Notes under the pieces: generated by a model
The model's database searches: none
Told to the model about the DNA's origin: nothing
Seen by the model: the letters and a program-made list of their open reading frames with translations, nothing else
Assembly (NCBI GenBank): GCA_030681475.1
Contig: JAUXWT010000057.1
Coordinates: forward strand, 36,729-100,728
From: Bacteroidales bacterium
GTDB lineage: Bacteria; Bacteroidota; Bacteroidia; Bacteroidales; FEN-979
DNA length: 64,000 nt
Direction: 5' to 3'
Translations under genes and position numbers: made by a program
Shown: positions 1 through 9,620 of the stretch, one piece after another
Layout of the letters: each line of letters starts with the position of its first letter
How positions within the stretch are numbered: the first letter of the stretch is position 1

Positions 1-1301
1 TGTACCTGTGAAGCGGTAACATCGCCTGTCAACTCCAGCGTGAATTTTCCGGGAGTTGGGTTCGGATAGATTTTGAAAAAGGAGTTGTTCGGATTGCCTA
101 TGCCGGGGTTTTCGATGCCGGCGACAACCGGGGCCTGTGCGCCCGGATGAATAAATGGTGTACAAAAAACTCCTGAAATGTAGCCATGCATATAGCCTCC
201 GGAGAGCACCCTGGTACCCGGATAGTAGATGATGTTCGTGCCGGCGATGTGGGTAACACTTCCACCTCCTATCACCACATAATAGGTTCCGTTCCCGGCG
301 ATCAGCATCGTTTGGGTCGCATCAGCACAGTCCGGGCCGCCTGCAATTATTTTATCCTGTAACGAACGAACCGGAGGAGGAACGACAGAATTACCCAGGT
401 TTCCGGTAAATGTGCCAAATGAGGCGAGTCCATGGGCATCCATCTGGTTTGCTACAGGATTCGTTGCATTATAGGCGGTAAATGGTCCGGGAAGGACCCT
501 GAAACAGAAAATATTACCTTCGGCTCCAACCACATCGGCATCCACGTACTGAAAGGTTGAATTACATGAAAAATTTGTAATTCCTGAATGGGTAACATTC
601 CAGTAACGTGTCAGGTAACTCGTAGCAGTACCGGGGTACTGAGCGTCAACAAGGGTAACCCCGGCATAGTTATTAGCGGCGAATGTACCGCTGTTAAAAG
701 CCAGTGTGACGGGTGAGAATTCTGCAACCCCCGTGGCATCCCCAACAGGGTATGTAAATGTACCGCCGGCCGGCGGGAACTCCTTCTGAAGCTGCCCCGA
801 ACTTGTGGGAACCACCATGTTGGTAACGGCTGGCCCGCCTGCAACCGATGAGGTTGGGCCGAGCAGGAAATTGGAAGTACCCAGTGTCACCAATCCGCTG
901 GTCAGGGTTAAAATGCCGTTTACACTGGTATTCCCGGCTACGGAAAGTCCGGCCGCGTTGGCCACTTTCATATTCTGAATTATATTCTGCCCGCTGATCG
1001 CCTGGTTGACAGAGCCCCAGAACTCTACGGCTCCGGATCCAAGGGAATTTGCAGCGGCATTCTGATTCACCAGGTTTTTTTTCAGGATGAGTGTTCCCTG
1101 CACGTCGAGTGTTGCTCCGGCATTAACAACAACATTCTCGGATGAATTCAACAATGACGCCGCGTTTATCCTGACATAGGTGCCATTGGTCAGCGTCATC
1201 TGCGAATATCCGGCAATCCAGCACGTCAACAACAGGATCATCGTTAAAACAGAACTTTTGCGAATCAGGTCTTTAATTGTGTAACGAGGTAATGTCTTCA
1301 T
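1..1301 (-). CDS. T9SS type A sorting domain-containing secreted protein (partial, C-terminus beyond window)
   Basis: Not in ORF track because it runs off the edge; manual translation from ATG at 1301 gives MKTLPRYTIKDLIRKSSVLTMILLLTCWIAGYSQ (signal peptide) and near the edge NNSFFKIYPNPTPGKFTLELTGDV, a typical T9SS CTD. Confidence 0.85.
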   Translation of the reverse strand, partial: MKTLPRYTIKDLIRKSSVLTMILLLTCWIAGYSQMTLTNGTYVRINAASLLNSSENVVVNAGATLDVQGTLILKKNLVNQNAAANSLGSGAVEFWGSVNQAISGQNIIQNMKVANAAGLSVAGNTSVNGILTLTSGLVTLGTSNFLLGPTSSVAGGPAVTNMVVPTSSGQLQKEFPPAGGTFTYPVGDATGVAEFSPVTLAFNSGTFAANNYAGVTLVDAQYPGTATSYLTRYWNVTHSGITNFSCNSTFQYVDADVVGAEGNIFCFRVLPGPFTAYNATNPVANQMDAHGLASFGTFTGNLGNSVVPPPVRSLQDKIIAGGPDCADATQTMLIAGNGTYYVVIGGGSVTHIAGTNIIYYPGTRVLSGGYMHGYISGVFCTPFIHPGAQAPVVAGIENPGIGNPNNSFFKIYPNPTPGKFTLELTGDVTASQV

Positions 1302-1356
1302 GATTTTGGATATTTGAACAAATTCATATACAAATTATCACAACGATAGTCGCGCA

Positions 1357-3930
1357 TCATTTGGGGTTTCCCACGAATGTTCCACGTACTTTAATGACCT
1401 TGCCGGGCATCGGAGCTCCGAGGTTGCACGGGCCGAGTTTTGCCTGGAAAAGATTATTCTCCTTTGCATGAAAACCTGTTAAAAGTTTTACATAATTATC
1501 AGCCTTATACAATACATCTGTCCCTAAACCTCCGGTTATGACACGCGAAGACTGCACATAGTTGCTGGCTTCATAGAACTGGTAACCGGTATAATTCGGA
1601 TTGCTCGGATCGTTTGCAACTGTAAGGCCCCATCCATAAGCGCAAGGAGAATAAAAAGACGATCGCCATAATCCGCGACCGTAGGTTCCGGCAGTAAGAT
1701 AGTTGTTCGTCACTTCAAGATCGAATACCGGAACAGTGGGTAATCCGTTCCTGAACGGGATCCAGTCGGTATGATCTGCATCCCTGTAAAACACTCCGAT
1801 ATCGTTTCCGACATAGAGCGCATCGGCCGGGGCGTAGTTATTGTCTTTGTAAACGATGCAATTTGTGGGCACATTGGGCAGCGAACCGGAAACATTTGTC
1901 CAGGAAGTACCAGCATTATCGGACCTGTAAACTTTTTGGCCTGCTGTATATCCTCCCAGTGTTACAAAAACGGTTAACGACCAGTCGGGGTCGATGGTTA
2001 TATAGGTGATTGTTATTCCGGGTAATCCCGCACTGACGTTGGTCCAGGTGGTTCCTGCATCACTTGTCATATAGATTGTACTCCCGTATGAAGCGTATAA
2101 CCTGCTGGTATTGTTGGTACCAATTGCCATTGCGCCTCTGCCATCCACTCCCATGTTTGTCCAGGTTGATCCGCCATTGATGCTTTTGTAAACATCACTA
2201 TACCCCCCATAGATGGTCGTGCTTGTACTCGGGTTCATCACATACGGGGTCACCCAGCTTCCTGTTGACCCGGCAGGCTTTATACCGGCAAAGGTAGTAC
2301 CTCCATTGATTGATTTGTTCAGTCCGCCGTTTTGCGTGGAATTATAAAGGATAAGCTGATTTGCATGATCGATCATGCAGTCCATGCCGTCGGCGCCGAG
2401 GATGTGCAGCATGGTTGCACCTCCGGTCCATTTGTTCGACCCGTTGTCCTGGGTTCCACCGGTGATCAGATTCGAGTTGCCTTCATAACTTGCAATCCTG
2501 TACCATTGCGTTGTGGCCATGCCATAGGTAAGGTCTGTCCAGTCGACTCCAAAATTTGTTGACCGGAAAATACCACCATCGCTGACGCAATAGAGCCAGT
2601 TATTCAACGGATTGATATCTAATCCATGAATATCTGCATGCGTATAACCAATCCCTCCCGAGTTATCCCACATAGAGGTAATGGTCCACGAGGTTCCCCA
2701 GTCTGCAGAAGTCCAGGTATTTATACCCCCCGACATGATGCTGGCATAGTTGGTTCTCGAAACAGCAATTGCAAGATCGTACGTTGTTTGGTCATCGTCA
2801 TCATTTCCAACACTTGAATAGCCCAGGATGTTGGGGGTTGTTGAACGTGTGGAAAAACTGGCACCGCTGTTTGTGGAGAGAAATGTTCCTACATACGTTC
2901 CGGCAACTGTGGATGGTCCGGTTAACAGGTATACGTAACTTGTAACATGGGGTGTGACCCCGATTGCCATCCTGGAGGCTGTTGTCGGCACACCCGAGAT
3001 GACCTGAGTCCAGTTATCTCCTGTATTTGTCGATCTCCAGAATTGTGTACCGGAGCACGCATAAATGTAAGTCGGATCTCCCGGTTTGAATTCTATATCC
3101 TGGAAGCTTCCTGTTTTGACCTGGGTCCATGTTGTTCCACCGTTGGTTGTTTTCCATATGCCGTTGGTGGCAACGACAAACAGCATCAGACGGTTTGTCG
3201 GGTGCATGAGCAGTTTATACCCTCGCACATTATTTAAAAGGGTATAGGTAAATCCGGTTGCGTTCCAGGTTTCTCCTCCATCCGTGGTTTTCAATACACC
3301 AATGGAGCGGGTATCTCCTCCATCTCCGTCGCCGGTAAGGATATACATGGTATTGGTGTAAGTATAATCAATAGCGATCCCCGACACGCCGATCACCGGC
3401 ATCCCGTCGGTAAGCGGAGTCCAGGTGGTTCCGCCATTAATTGTTTTCCACAGACCGCTGGAAGGTCCGCCTACCCAGAAAATACTTGCATTTGTAGGAT
3501 GGAACGCGATGCAATTGAGCCTTCCCACGCCTCCATTCCATCCATTTCCCCATACAAAACCGTATGGGCCAAGGTTAGACCAATGACCATTTGGCACATC
3601 GGTAGGTTCGCCACTGTCGGTATCGGGGTGTGTTTGCATGTAATTCTGGTATTCTTCCCAGTTTCGCACAGCCCAGTTGGCTACTTTGCCGTCGGGGGTT
3701 AGTCTTCTTTCAGCGAGATACTCCCAGCGTTTCCACTGAACATATCCCGATCCCCGTCCCTGGTCCCGGCCTTCAAAATACTGTTCCATGGTATTTTGAA
3801 TGGTGGCAAAATCATCGGTACCTGCATTTAAATAGAGATCGGAGACGCTATTCTGACCCATGAGCTGTCCCAAACCAACCACAAGGACGAACATCAGGGT
3901 TACTACGATATTTTTTCTCATTTTCCTCAA
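1357..3930 (-). CDS. Secreted BNR/sortilin-like repeat (WD40/YVTN-like) protein
   Basis: 857 aa, signal peptide, many GGTTWTxL/STNxGxxW repeats typical of BNR/VPS10-like beta-propellers. Confidence 0.8.
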   Translation of the reverse strand: MRKMRKNIVVTLMFVLVVGLGQLMGQNSVSDLYLNAGTDDFATIQNTMEQYFEGRDQGRGSGYVQWKRWEYLAERRLTPDGKVANWAVRNWEEYQNYMQTHPDTDSGEPTDVPNGHWSNLGPYGFVWGNGWNGGVGRLNCIAFHPTNASIFWVGGPSSGLWKTINGGTTWTPLTDGMPVIGVSGIAIDYTYTNTMYILTGDGDGGDTRSIGVLKTTDGGETWNATGFTYTLLNNVRGYKLLMHPTNRLMLFVVATNGIWKTTNGGTTWTQVKTGSFQDIEFKPGDPTYIYACSGTQFWRSTNTGDNWTQVISGVPTTASRMAIGVTPHVTSYVYLLTGPSTVAGTYVGTFLSTNSGASFSTRSTTPNILGYSSVGNDDDDQTTYDLAIAVSRTNYASIMSGGINTWTSADWGTSWTITSMWDNSGGIGYTHADIHGLDINPLNNWLYCVSDGGIFRSTNFGVDWTDLTYGMATTQWYRIASYEGNSNLITGGTQDNGSNKWTGGATMLHILGADGMDCMIDHANQLILYNSTQNGGLNKSINGGTTFAGIKPAGSTGSWVTPYVMNPSTSTTIYGGYSDVYKSINGGSTWTNMGVDGRGAMAIGTNNTSRLYASYGSTIYMTSDAGTTWTNVSAGLPGITITYITIDPDWSLTVFVTLGGYTAGQKVYRSDNAGTSWTNVSGSLPNVPTNCIVYKDNNYAPADALYVGNDIGVFYRDADHTDWIPFRNGLPTVPVFDLEVTNNYLTAGTYGRGLWRSSFYSPCAYGWGLTVANDPSNPNYTGYQFYEASNYVQSSRVITGGLGTDVLYKADNYVKLLTGFHAKENNLFQAKLGPCNLGAPMPGKVIKVRGTFVGNPK

Positions 3931-3981
3931 TTTTTAATGAATGATAAAACACGCTTTCACAAAACAAATCGCGTTTTCATT

Positions 3982-4485
3982 TTAACGTTTGGGCTTTTCG
4001 CCTTCAGGTTGTGTTTTTGGTCCGTTGAGGCTCCGACGGTCAATTATACTTGCTTTCGGGGCTTCGGGTTGCGTTTTTGATCCTTTCATATCGCGGCGGT
4101 TCAGGGTTGTTCCCTGTTCCAGCGGAGGAGGCTGTGTACGGGTTGTATTGGCTGAAGGCTTGATCTCCTTCGGAGAACTGCCCGAAGGTGGAACAACCTC
4201 TTTCCTCTCTTCGGCAATCTCATTTACAGGTTTCCAGTTGGTAGGTGCAGCTTCGTTCTGCACTGCAGCCATTTTGGGATCAACCAGCGTCTCTGCCGGG
4301 ATTTTCGCAGGGTTTACAGGCACGGTTTTCTCAAAAGCTGCCTGTTCCTCAGCGGTGCGTCTCGTATCGGTTGGCTTATCCTGTCCATATAAAGCTGAGA
4401 CAGCGAAAAGCAACAACAATATCAGGGTATAATCGATTCTTTTTTTCATCTTTTCAGGTTTAAAGGTCCGCATATGCCTTATCAA
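3982..4485 (-). CDS. Secreted hypothetical protein with internal repeat (RRxxxGxKTQPE)
   Basis: 167 aa, N-terminal signal peptide; duplicated NRRDMKGSKTQPEAPK / DRRSLNGPKTQPEGEK. Confidence 0.6.
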   Translation of the reverse strand: MIRHMRTFKPEKMKKRIDYTLILLLLFAVSALYGQDKPTDTRRTAEEQAAFEKTVPVNPAKIPAETLVDPKMAAVQNEAAPTNWKPVNEIAEERKEVVPPSGSSPKEIKPSANTTRTQPPPLEQGTTLNRRDMKGSKTQPEAPKASIIDRRSLNGPKTQPEGEKPKR

Positions 4486-4512
4486 TAAGGTATATAAACC
4501 AATAATGAACTT

Positions 4513-6024
4513 TTATTTATTTCCGATGGATCTCTTCAGGGATGCATTTTCCGCTTTCAACACATCAATCTCCTTTTTAAACTCCTGCAGCATCTTTCCC
4601 TGTTCCTTTAACAGTTTGCCCTGTTCTATGGTGTAAAGTGTCAGCTCTTCGACTTTTTCCACGACCTGTTTCTGCATATTTCCGAGGTGAAGGCCATTGG
4701 TTTCGATCTCCCTTGCCGAAGGCAGACCTGGCAGGTGTCCATTTTCCCTGATGTTCTGCTCAAGGTTGTCGAGACTCATCAGGTTATATTCCGGCTTGAA
4801 CACATAATCGGGCCATGAGGCCATTGCCTGAACAAGCACCTCGGTACATGCAATTTTTCCATTGACAGAAAGTGCATAGCCCGTGGCCGCAGTCGTAGTT
4901 CCGATGCGGAGGTCGCCACTCATATAGTTTGAACCGACGAAATAGCTTCCCCAGTTCGTTGCTCCGCCATAAGCATAGCCATAAACGCCTACCCTGGTGC
5001 CGGTTCCAGTCCCGCCGCCAATGCCATAAATACCGTACCTTGTGCCTGCGGTACCATATGCATCTCCATATACTCCAACGGTTGTTCCGGTATAATCTGC
5101 ACCATCACCATATCCATAAACACCCCTCCAGCCGCCTTGTCCATAAACTCCAAAACCATATCCCGGCTTGGGAGTAGATATCCCTTCAACCGCACGGGTA
5201 TCGACATACTGGATATGTTTGACCCGGGATGATAAAACGGTTTGTGTTGAATCTGCAGCCAATGATGGTCCTGTATTTCCATCAATGGAAACACGACCTC
5301 TGAAATAGCCGGCAAAGTTTTGATTTGATTTTTCCGCAACAGAATAAATACCATAATTGGTTCCCTGGCTGTAGTTTCCATCTGTATAAAAAAGACCACC
5401 ATAATTCATACTATTGCCATCGTTGTTCCATCCGTAGACTGCGGCACCGTTGGATCCAAGATTGGGTTTTATTCCAAGCACGCCGACGTTGGTAACAGCG
5501 ATCGGAACTCCAAGCGGAGCCGGCACCAGCACACCTAGGTAACCCTCAGCATAAATATAGGAACCTGACTGATCAGCCCCCCTGACTGCCCCCTTGCCAA
5601 TAATATAATTTTGCACATTCAGGCCATTGTTATCTGCTACATTCGTTCCGATGGCAACACGACCTGCGTTGAAATAGATATCCGACCCGTTCGGGTTCCA
5701 GAAGTCGTAGGCAGCGAGGCTCATCTTGTCCCAGCCTGCGCCGTTGTAGAAATAAATCCCCGGGCCAAAGTCGAGCTGGTAAATCATCAGTCCGGTCGTC
5801 GGAGCGGCAGGCCTGGTGGCGAGATTCATCCTGGGAAGCAGAAATCCCCGGGTTGTAGATTTCACTTCAAGCATGGCTGAAGCGTGAGGTGCGCTGCCAT
5901 CATTGTTTATACTTACCTGGGAATAGGTGAGCATGGAAGATAACACTGCAACGAATACCATTATCCACCTGGCCTTTACCAAGGCTGTTGGATTTTTTAC
6001 TTGAATCAATAATTTTGATTTCAT
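4513..6024 (-). CDS. Secreted surface/tail-fibre-like protein with GVYGYG repeats and C-terminal coiled coil
   Basis: 503 aa; N-term SVSINNDGSAPHASAMLEVKSTTRGFLLPRM motif common in Bacteroidota surface proteins; repeated GVYGYGDGADY/GVYGDAYGTAG/GIYGIGGG; C-terminal coiled coil. Confidence 0.65.
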   Translation of the reverse strand: MKSKLLIQVKNPTALVKARWIMVFVAVLSSMLTYSQVSINNDGSAPHASAMLEVKSTTRGFLLPRMNLATRPAAPTTGLMIYQLDFGPGIYFYNGAGWDKMSLAAYDFWNPNGSDIYFNAGRVAIGTNVADNNGLNVQNYIIGKGAVRGADQSGSYIYAEGYLGVLVPAPLGVPIAVTNVGVLGIKPNLGSNGAAVYGWNNDGNSMNYGGLFYTDGNYSQGTNYGIYSVAEKSNQNFAGYFRGRVSIDGNTGPSLAADSTQTVLSSRVKHIQYVDTRAVEGISTPKPGYGFGVYGQGGWRGVYGYGDGADYTGTTVGVYGDAYGTAGTRYGIYGIGGGTGTGTRVGVYGYAYGGATNWGSYFVGSNYMSGDLRIGTTTAATGYALSVNGKIACTEVLVQAMASWPDYVFKPEYNLMSLDNLEQNIRENGHLPGLPSAREIETNGLHLGNMQKQVVEKVEELTLYTIEQGKLLKEQGKMLQEFKKEIDVLKAENASLKRSIGNK

Positions 6025-6179
6025 GGGATTTGGTTTTGTTAATAATACAACTGATTTCGAACGTCAGGTTGTGTCTGCCGTTTTTTTAGAGCGGGTAAAG
6101 ATAGTGATTCAGTTCTCAATTGTCAAGTAAAAAGGAAGTTTTTTTCCAGCCTTAACATTACAATCTTCGTAAATGGTTG

Positions 6180-7226
6180 TTAACGAGGATTTTTAAAACC
6201 CTGCACATGATGCGGATCCTGTGATACTTCAGCCATGTATAGCGCACAGATTGCCCTGATCGAATCCTCTAACGGAATAAATCTGAAATTGAGAGTTTTA
6301 CAAAGTCTCTCACTTGTATAAGCGTACACCTGGGAGGCGGTGATGGCCATTTCGCGGGTAACTTCAGGTTTTGAGCCTTTCAGGAGAGCTCTGACAGCCT
6401 CCATTCGCCAGGCAATTGAGGTCAGGGCCAGCGGGAGGTTGACTGATGGAGCCGGTTTGTCAAGATATTTTGCAATGAAGGCGAAAAAATCCTTGTAATA
6501 TAAATTCCCGCCTGAGCATATAAACCGTTCTCCGAACACATTCTGATCCATCAGGCTTATCATTGCGGTGCTGACATCCCTAACATCCACATACCCATTT
6601 ACACCTTGTGTGTAATATTTCAATCCCTCCATAACCAGGCGGAATAACCCGGAATTGTCGTTCCAGAATCCCGGGCCAAGAATTACCGAAGGATTGATGA
6701 TCACGGCATTCAAGCCCTCTTCCATACCCCTCCATATTTCGCGTTCGGCGCAATATTTACTTATGCTGTAAACAGAATTTTTCCTTGACGGCACCCAATA
6801 GGTATCTTCGGTGCAAACATCAGTATTTTCAGCTCTTCCAAGGGTTGCCACCGAGCTTACATAGCAAAACTTTTTTACCTTGTTTTCTATCGCCAGGTTC
6901 ACCATGTTTGCCGTACCTTCGATATTCGTCTGCAACATTTCTTTGTGGTCTCCCGGATAAAAAGAGACAATTGCGGCGGCGTGGTAAATTTCAGATACGC
7001 CCTGCATGGCATCCCCAATGGCGCCATAGTCCATAAGGTCGGCATCTACCCAGTTTATTTTTCGGGTAAGTTCATCCGGGTTTGAAACATAATACGAGAA
7101 AATCTTCCGCACCATCTCCACATTGCCGGAGGGGCGCTTTATCGCCCTGACTTTCCTTCCTGACCTGACCAGGTCAAGAAGCACATGAGAGCCAAGAAGG
7201 CCGGTACCGCCGGTGAGAAGTATCAT
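6180..7226 (-). CDS. NAD-dependent epimerase/dehydratase (extended SDR) family protein
   Basis: N-terminal MILLTGGTGLLGSHVLLDLVRSG (GxxGxxG) and YSISKYCAE (YxxxK). Confidence 0.9.
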   Translation of the reverse strand: MILLTGGTGLLGSHVLLDLVRSGRKVRAIKRPSGNVEMVRKIFSYYVSNPDELTRKINWVDADLMDYGAIGDAMQGVSEIYHAAAIVSFYPGDHKEMLQTNIEGTANMVNLAIENKVKKFCYVSSVATLGRAENTDVCTEDTYWVPSRKNSVYSISKYCAEREIWRGMEEGLNAVIINPSVILGPGFWNDNSGLFRLVMEGLKYYTQGVNGYVDVRDVSTAMISLMDQNVFGERFICSGGNLYYKDFFAFIAKYLDKPAPSVNLPLALTSIAWRMEAVRALLKGSKPEVTREMAITASQVYAYTSERLCKTLNFRFIPLEDSIRAICALYMAEVSQDPHHVQGFKNPR

Positions 7227-7289
7227 GGGTCAAAGTTGTTTGGCATGGAATGGTTTGAAGCATGCGTTTATAATGATCTGATCGGACAA

Positions 7290-8453
7290 TCAGGCTAAAA
7301 TCCGGTTTTTTTCAGGCGGAATGCGGTGACCAGCAGGTAGAACATGGCAATAAGCAACACAGCCAGCCCGCCCCATGATATCGGAAACAACCCCCATCAG
7401 GGGTGGAATCAGCGCTCCACCGGCAATGCCCATGATCATCAGGCCGGAAATCTCGTTTCCACGCTCTGGTTTAAGCTGCAAGGCTGCTGAGAAAATAATG
7501 GAAAAGACATTCGCCACGGCAAATCCGACAGCGAAAACAAGGACGAGAATAGGCAACAAACCGTGCAGGGGCAGCATGACAGCCATGCTGATGATGGCCC
7601 CGATCATGCTGATAATAAAAAACTTACGTGCTGAATACCTGGCAAGCAGGATCGCCCCGGTGAAAGTCCCGGTGGTGCGGGCAATAAAATACAAGCTTGT
7701 ACCAAGCCCGGCCTGATCGAGGGGGATACTGCATCGTTCCATCAGGAATTTTGGAACCGTGATGTTTAACCCGACATCAATTCCGACCACAGCAAGAATG
7801 CCAAGGAAGAGCATCAGGATGGTCCTATCCTTCAGTAAGCCGAAACAGGCAGCAAAGGACGATGTTTTCCCTTCGGCAGGTACCTCCTCAATGTGGGTGA
7901 AGAAGAGCCACAACGTTGAAAGCAAAGTGACCCCGGCAAAGACCGGGAAGAGCATTTTCCAGTCACCCAGACTTGCTGCAGCAAAGCCTGCCAGAACAGG
8001 GCCAAGGAATGATGCAATTGCCTTGATGAACTGTCCCCAGGTGAGGCTGCTGGTAAGCCGGTTGCCACGCACTACATTGGACAATAGCGGGTTAAGAGAG
8101 ACCTGAAGTATTGTATTGCCGATGCCCAGCAATGCGAAGGCCACCAGTACCATTTCAAACTGATAGGCAACCAATGGTATCAGCAATGCTAAAAAAGTAA
8201 TGGCCATGCTCAGGACGACGGTCTTCTTCCGTCCGATCGTATTCATAAGCAGCCCTGTGGGTACAGCAAATACGGCAAACCACAAAAACACCATCATGGG
8301 CAGCAGGTTTGCAAGGGTATCGCTGAGGGCGAAATCCTGCTTGACGTAGTTTGCAGAGATGCCAACCACATCAACAAAACCCATGATGAAGAACCCGAAC
8401 AGGACGGGGAGCAGTTTTGAGAAAGAGGTTTCTTTTTTCATTAATTTTGTCAT
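7290..8453 (-). CDS. MFS transporter (sugar MFS-like), C-terminus apparently frameshifted
   Basis: 12-TM MFS pattern, GLLMNTIGRKKTV loop; last ~28 aa switch to a non-hydrophobic frame near 7381. Confidence 0.85.
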   Translation of the reverse strand: MTKLMKKETSFSKLLPVLFGFFIMGFVDVVGISANYVKQDFALSDTLANLLPMMVFLWFAVFAVPTGLLMNTIGRKKTVVLSMAITFLALLIPLVAYQFEMVLVAFALLGIGNTILQVSLNPLLSNVVRGNRLTSSLTWGQFIKAIASFLGPVLAGFAAASLGDWKMLFPVFAGVTLLSTLWLFFTHIEEVPAEGKTSSFAACFGLLKDRTILMLFLGILAVVGIDVGLNITVPKFLMERCSIPLDQAGLGTSLYFIARTTGTFTGAILLARYSARKFFIISMIGAIISMAVMLPLHGLLPILVLVFAVGFAVANVFSIIFSAALQLKPERGNEISGLMIMGIAGGALIPPLMGVVSDIMGRAGCVAYCHVLPAGHRIPPEKNRILA

Positions 8454-8532
8454 GTTTACCAGCGCGGCAAATATAATGAAGTTACTTAAATCCTTCTGAG
8501 ATCAATAATTTTTTAAAAAATATTTAAATATT

Positions 8533-8582
8533 TTTGACGTATTATTACGTTATTGTAAAATACAACGTATATTTGCGTCAAA
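8533..8582. promoter_or_regulatory. Candidate ArsR operator: nested dyad TTTGACG..TACGTT..AACGTA..CGTCAAA
   Basis: Arms 8533-8539/8576-8582 and 8546-8551/8564-8569 share the same dyad centre (8557.5), immediately upstream of arsR. Confidence 0.6.
8568..8575 (+). promoter_or_regulatory. Bacteroidota -7 box (TATATTTG) of the arsR-hgcAB-acr3 operon
   Basis: Matches TAnnTTTG; 25 nt before arsR ATG and inside the dyad. Confidence 0.55.
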
Positions 8583-8599
8583 TAATATTTGTCTGATTT

Positions 8600-8956
8600 A
8601 TGGCGTACGCGAAAACGGAGCTCTTTGATCCAGAATTAAATGACACTGCTGTACTGTTTAAAGCCCTTGCACATCCGGCACGTCTTGCCATTTTAAAATA
8701 TCTTGCGGAGATAAAAGTTTGTATGACCGGTGATATTTCCGATGAGTTGCCCTTAAGCCGGACGACCATTAATCAGCACCTGAAGGAGTTGAAAAATGCA
8801 GGGTTGATCCAGGGGACTGTCGATGGGGTCAAGGTTAATTATTGTCTCAATCCGGAAAAGATCGGGGATGTTGTGAATATGGTCAGTTGTTTTTTCGGTG
8901 ACATTATGGGAGAAGGGGAGTTCAGATGTGAGGAGGGTGACAGGGTAACAGGGTGA
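8600..8956 (+). CDS. arsR: ArsR/SmtB-family winged-helix transcriptional regulator
   Basis: ALAHPARLAILKYLAEIKVCMTGDISDELPLSRTTINQHLKELKNAGLIQGTVDGVKVNYCL: ArsR wHTH; adjacent to arsC. Confidence 0.92.
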   Translation: MAYAKTELFDPELNDTAVLFKALAHPARLAILKYLAEIKVCMTGDISDELPLSRTTINQHLKELKNAGLIQGTVDGVKVNYCLNPEKIGDVVNMVSCFFGDIMGEGEFRCEEGDRVTG

Positions 8957-9000
8957 CAGGGTAACAGGGTGACAGGGTAACAGGGTGACAGGGTAACAGG
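8937..9000 (+). repeat. Tandem array A: 8 x 8 bp (gtgacagg/gtaacagg alternating)
   Basis: Exact 64 bp array; contains the arsR stop codon (8954-8956). Confidence 0.95.
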
Positions 9001-9076
9001 TGAACGGGCGGACATGCGGACGGGCGGACAGGGAATTTTGTAAAATTGGAAATGCAAATAGCAAATTGAAAAGATC

Positions 9077-9517
9077 ATGAATATACTTATACTTTGCACG
9101 GGCAACTCGTGCAGGAGCCAGATGGCCGAGGGGTTTTTAAGAGCTTTCGATGCACGACTGGAGGTTTTTTCGGCCGGAACACATCCGGCGGCGCAGTCCA
9201 ATCCTAACGCAGTGGCGGTGATGAAAGAGGAAGGTATTGACATCGCCGGAAACAAACCAAAGAATGTCGATATTTTTATTTCAGAACCCTTTGATTATGT
9301 AATCACGGTTTGTGACGGGGCAAAGGAGGTCTGCCCAGTCTTTACCGGAAATGTTAAAAACCGGCTGCATATCGGATTCGATGATCCCGCTGATGCGACA
9401 GGAACATTTGAGGAGGTAATTGCTGTATATCGCAGGGTCAGGGATGAAATCAAGGCGGGTTTTTACAGCTTCTATGTTGATCAAATCAAAGGTGAGGTTG
9501 ATAAGGGGGTGATGTGA
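9077..9517 (+). CDS. arsC: Arsenate reductase ArsC (low-MW protein tyrosine phosphatase/thioredoxin-type family)
   Basis: MNILILCTGNSCRSQMAEGFLR (CxxNSCRS loop), SAGTHPA, downstream DPADATGT. Confidence 0.92.
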   Translation: MNILILCTGNSCRSQMAEGFLRAFDARLEVFSAGTHPAAQSNPNAVAVMKEEGIDIAGNKPKNVDIFISEPFDYVITVCDGAKEVCPVFTGNVKNRLHIGFDDPADATGTFEEVIAVYRRVRDEIKAGFYSFYVDQIKGEVDKGVM

Positions 9518-9601
9518 CAAGGTGACAAGGTGACAAGGTGACAAGGTGACAAGGTGACAAGGTGACAAGGTAGCGAGGTAGCGAGGTAGCGAGGTAGCGA
9601 A
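9514..9601 (+). repeat. Tandem array B: 7 x gtgacaag followed by 4 x gtagcgag (last one gtagcgaa)
   Basis: 88 bp, strict 8 bp period; first unit contains the arsC stop codon (9515-9517). Confidence 0.95.
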
Positions 9602-9620
9602 ACAGGGAAAAATAACAATT

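Noticed and set aside
3989-4432. 147 aa plus-strand ORF
   Set aside because: Antisense to the signal-peptide-bearing 167 aa protein; no RBS or homology cues.
7375-8106. Plus-strand ORFs 113 and 115 aa
   Set aside because: Antisense to MFS transporter; Met/Ala/Pro/Thr-rich reverse-frame pattern.
8935-9601. Possible CRISPR array
   Set aside because: Period is 8 bp with no spacers; simple tandem arrays.
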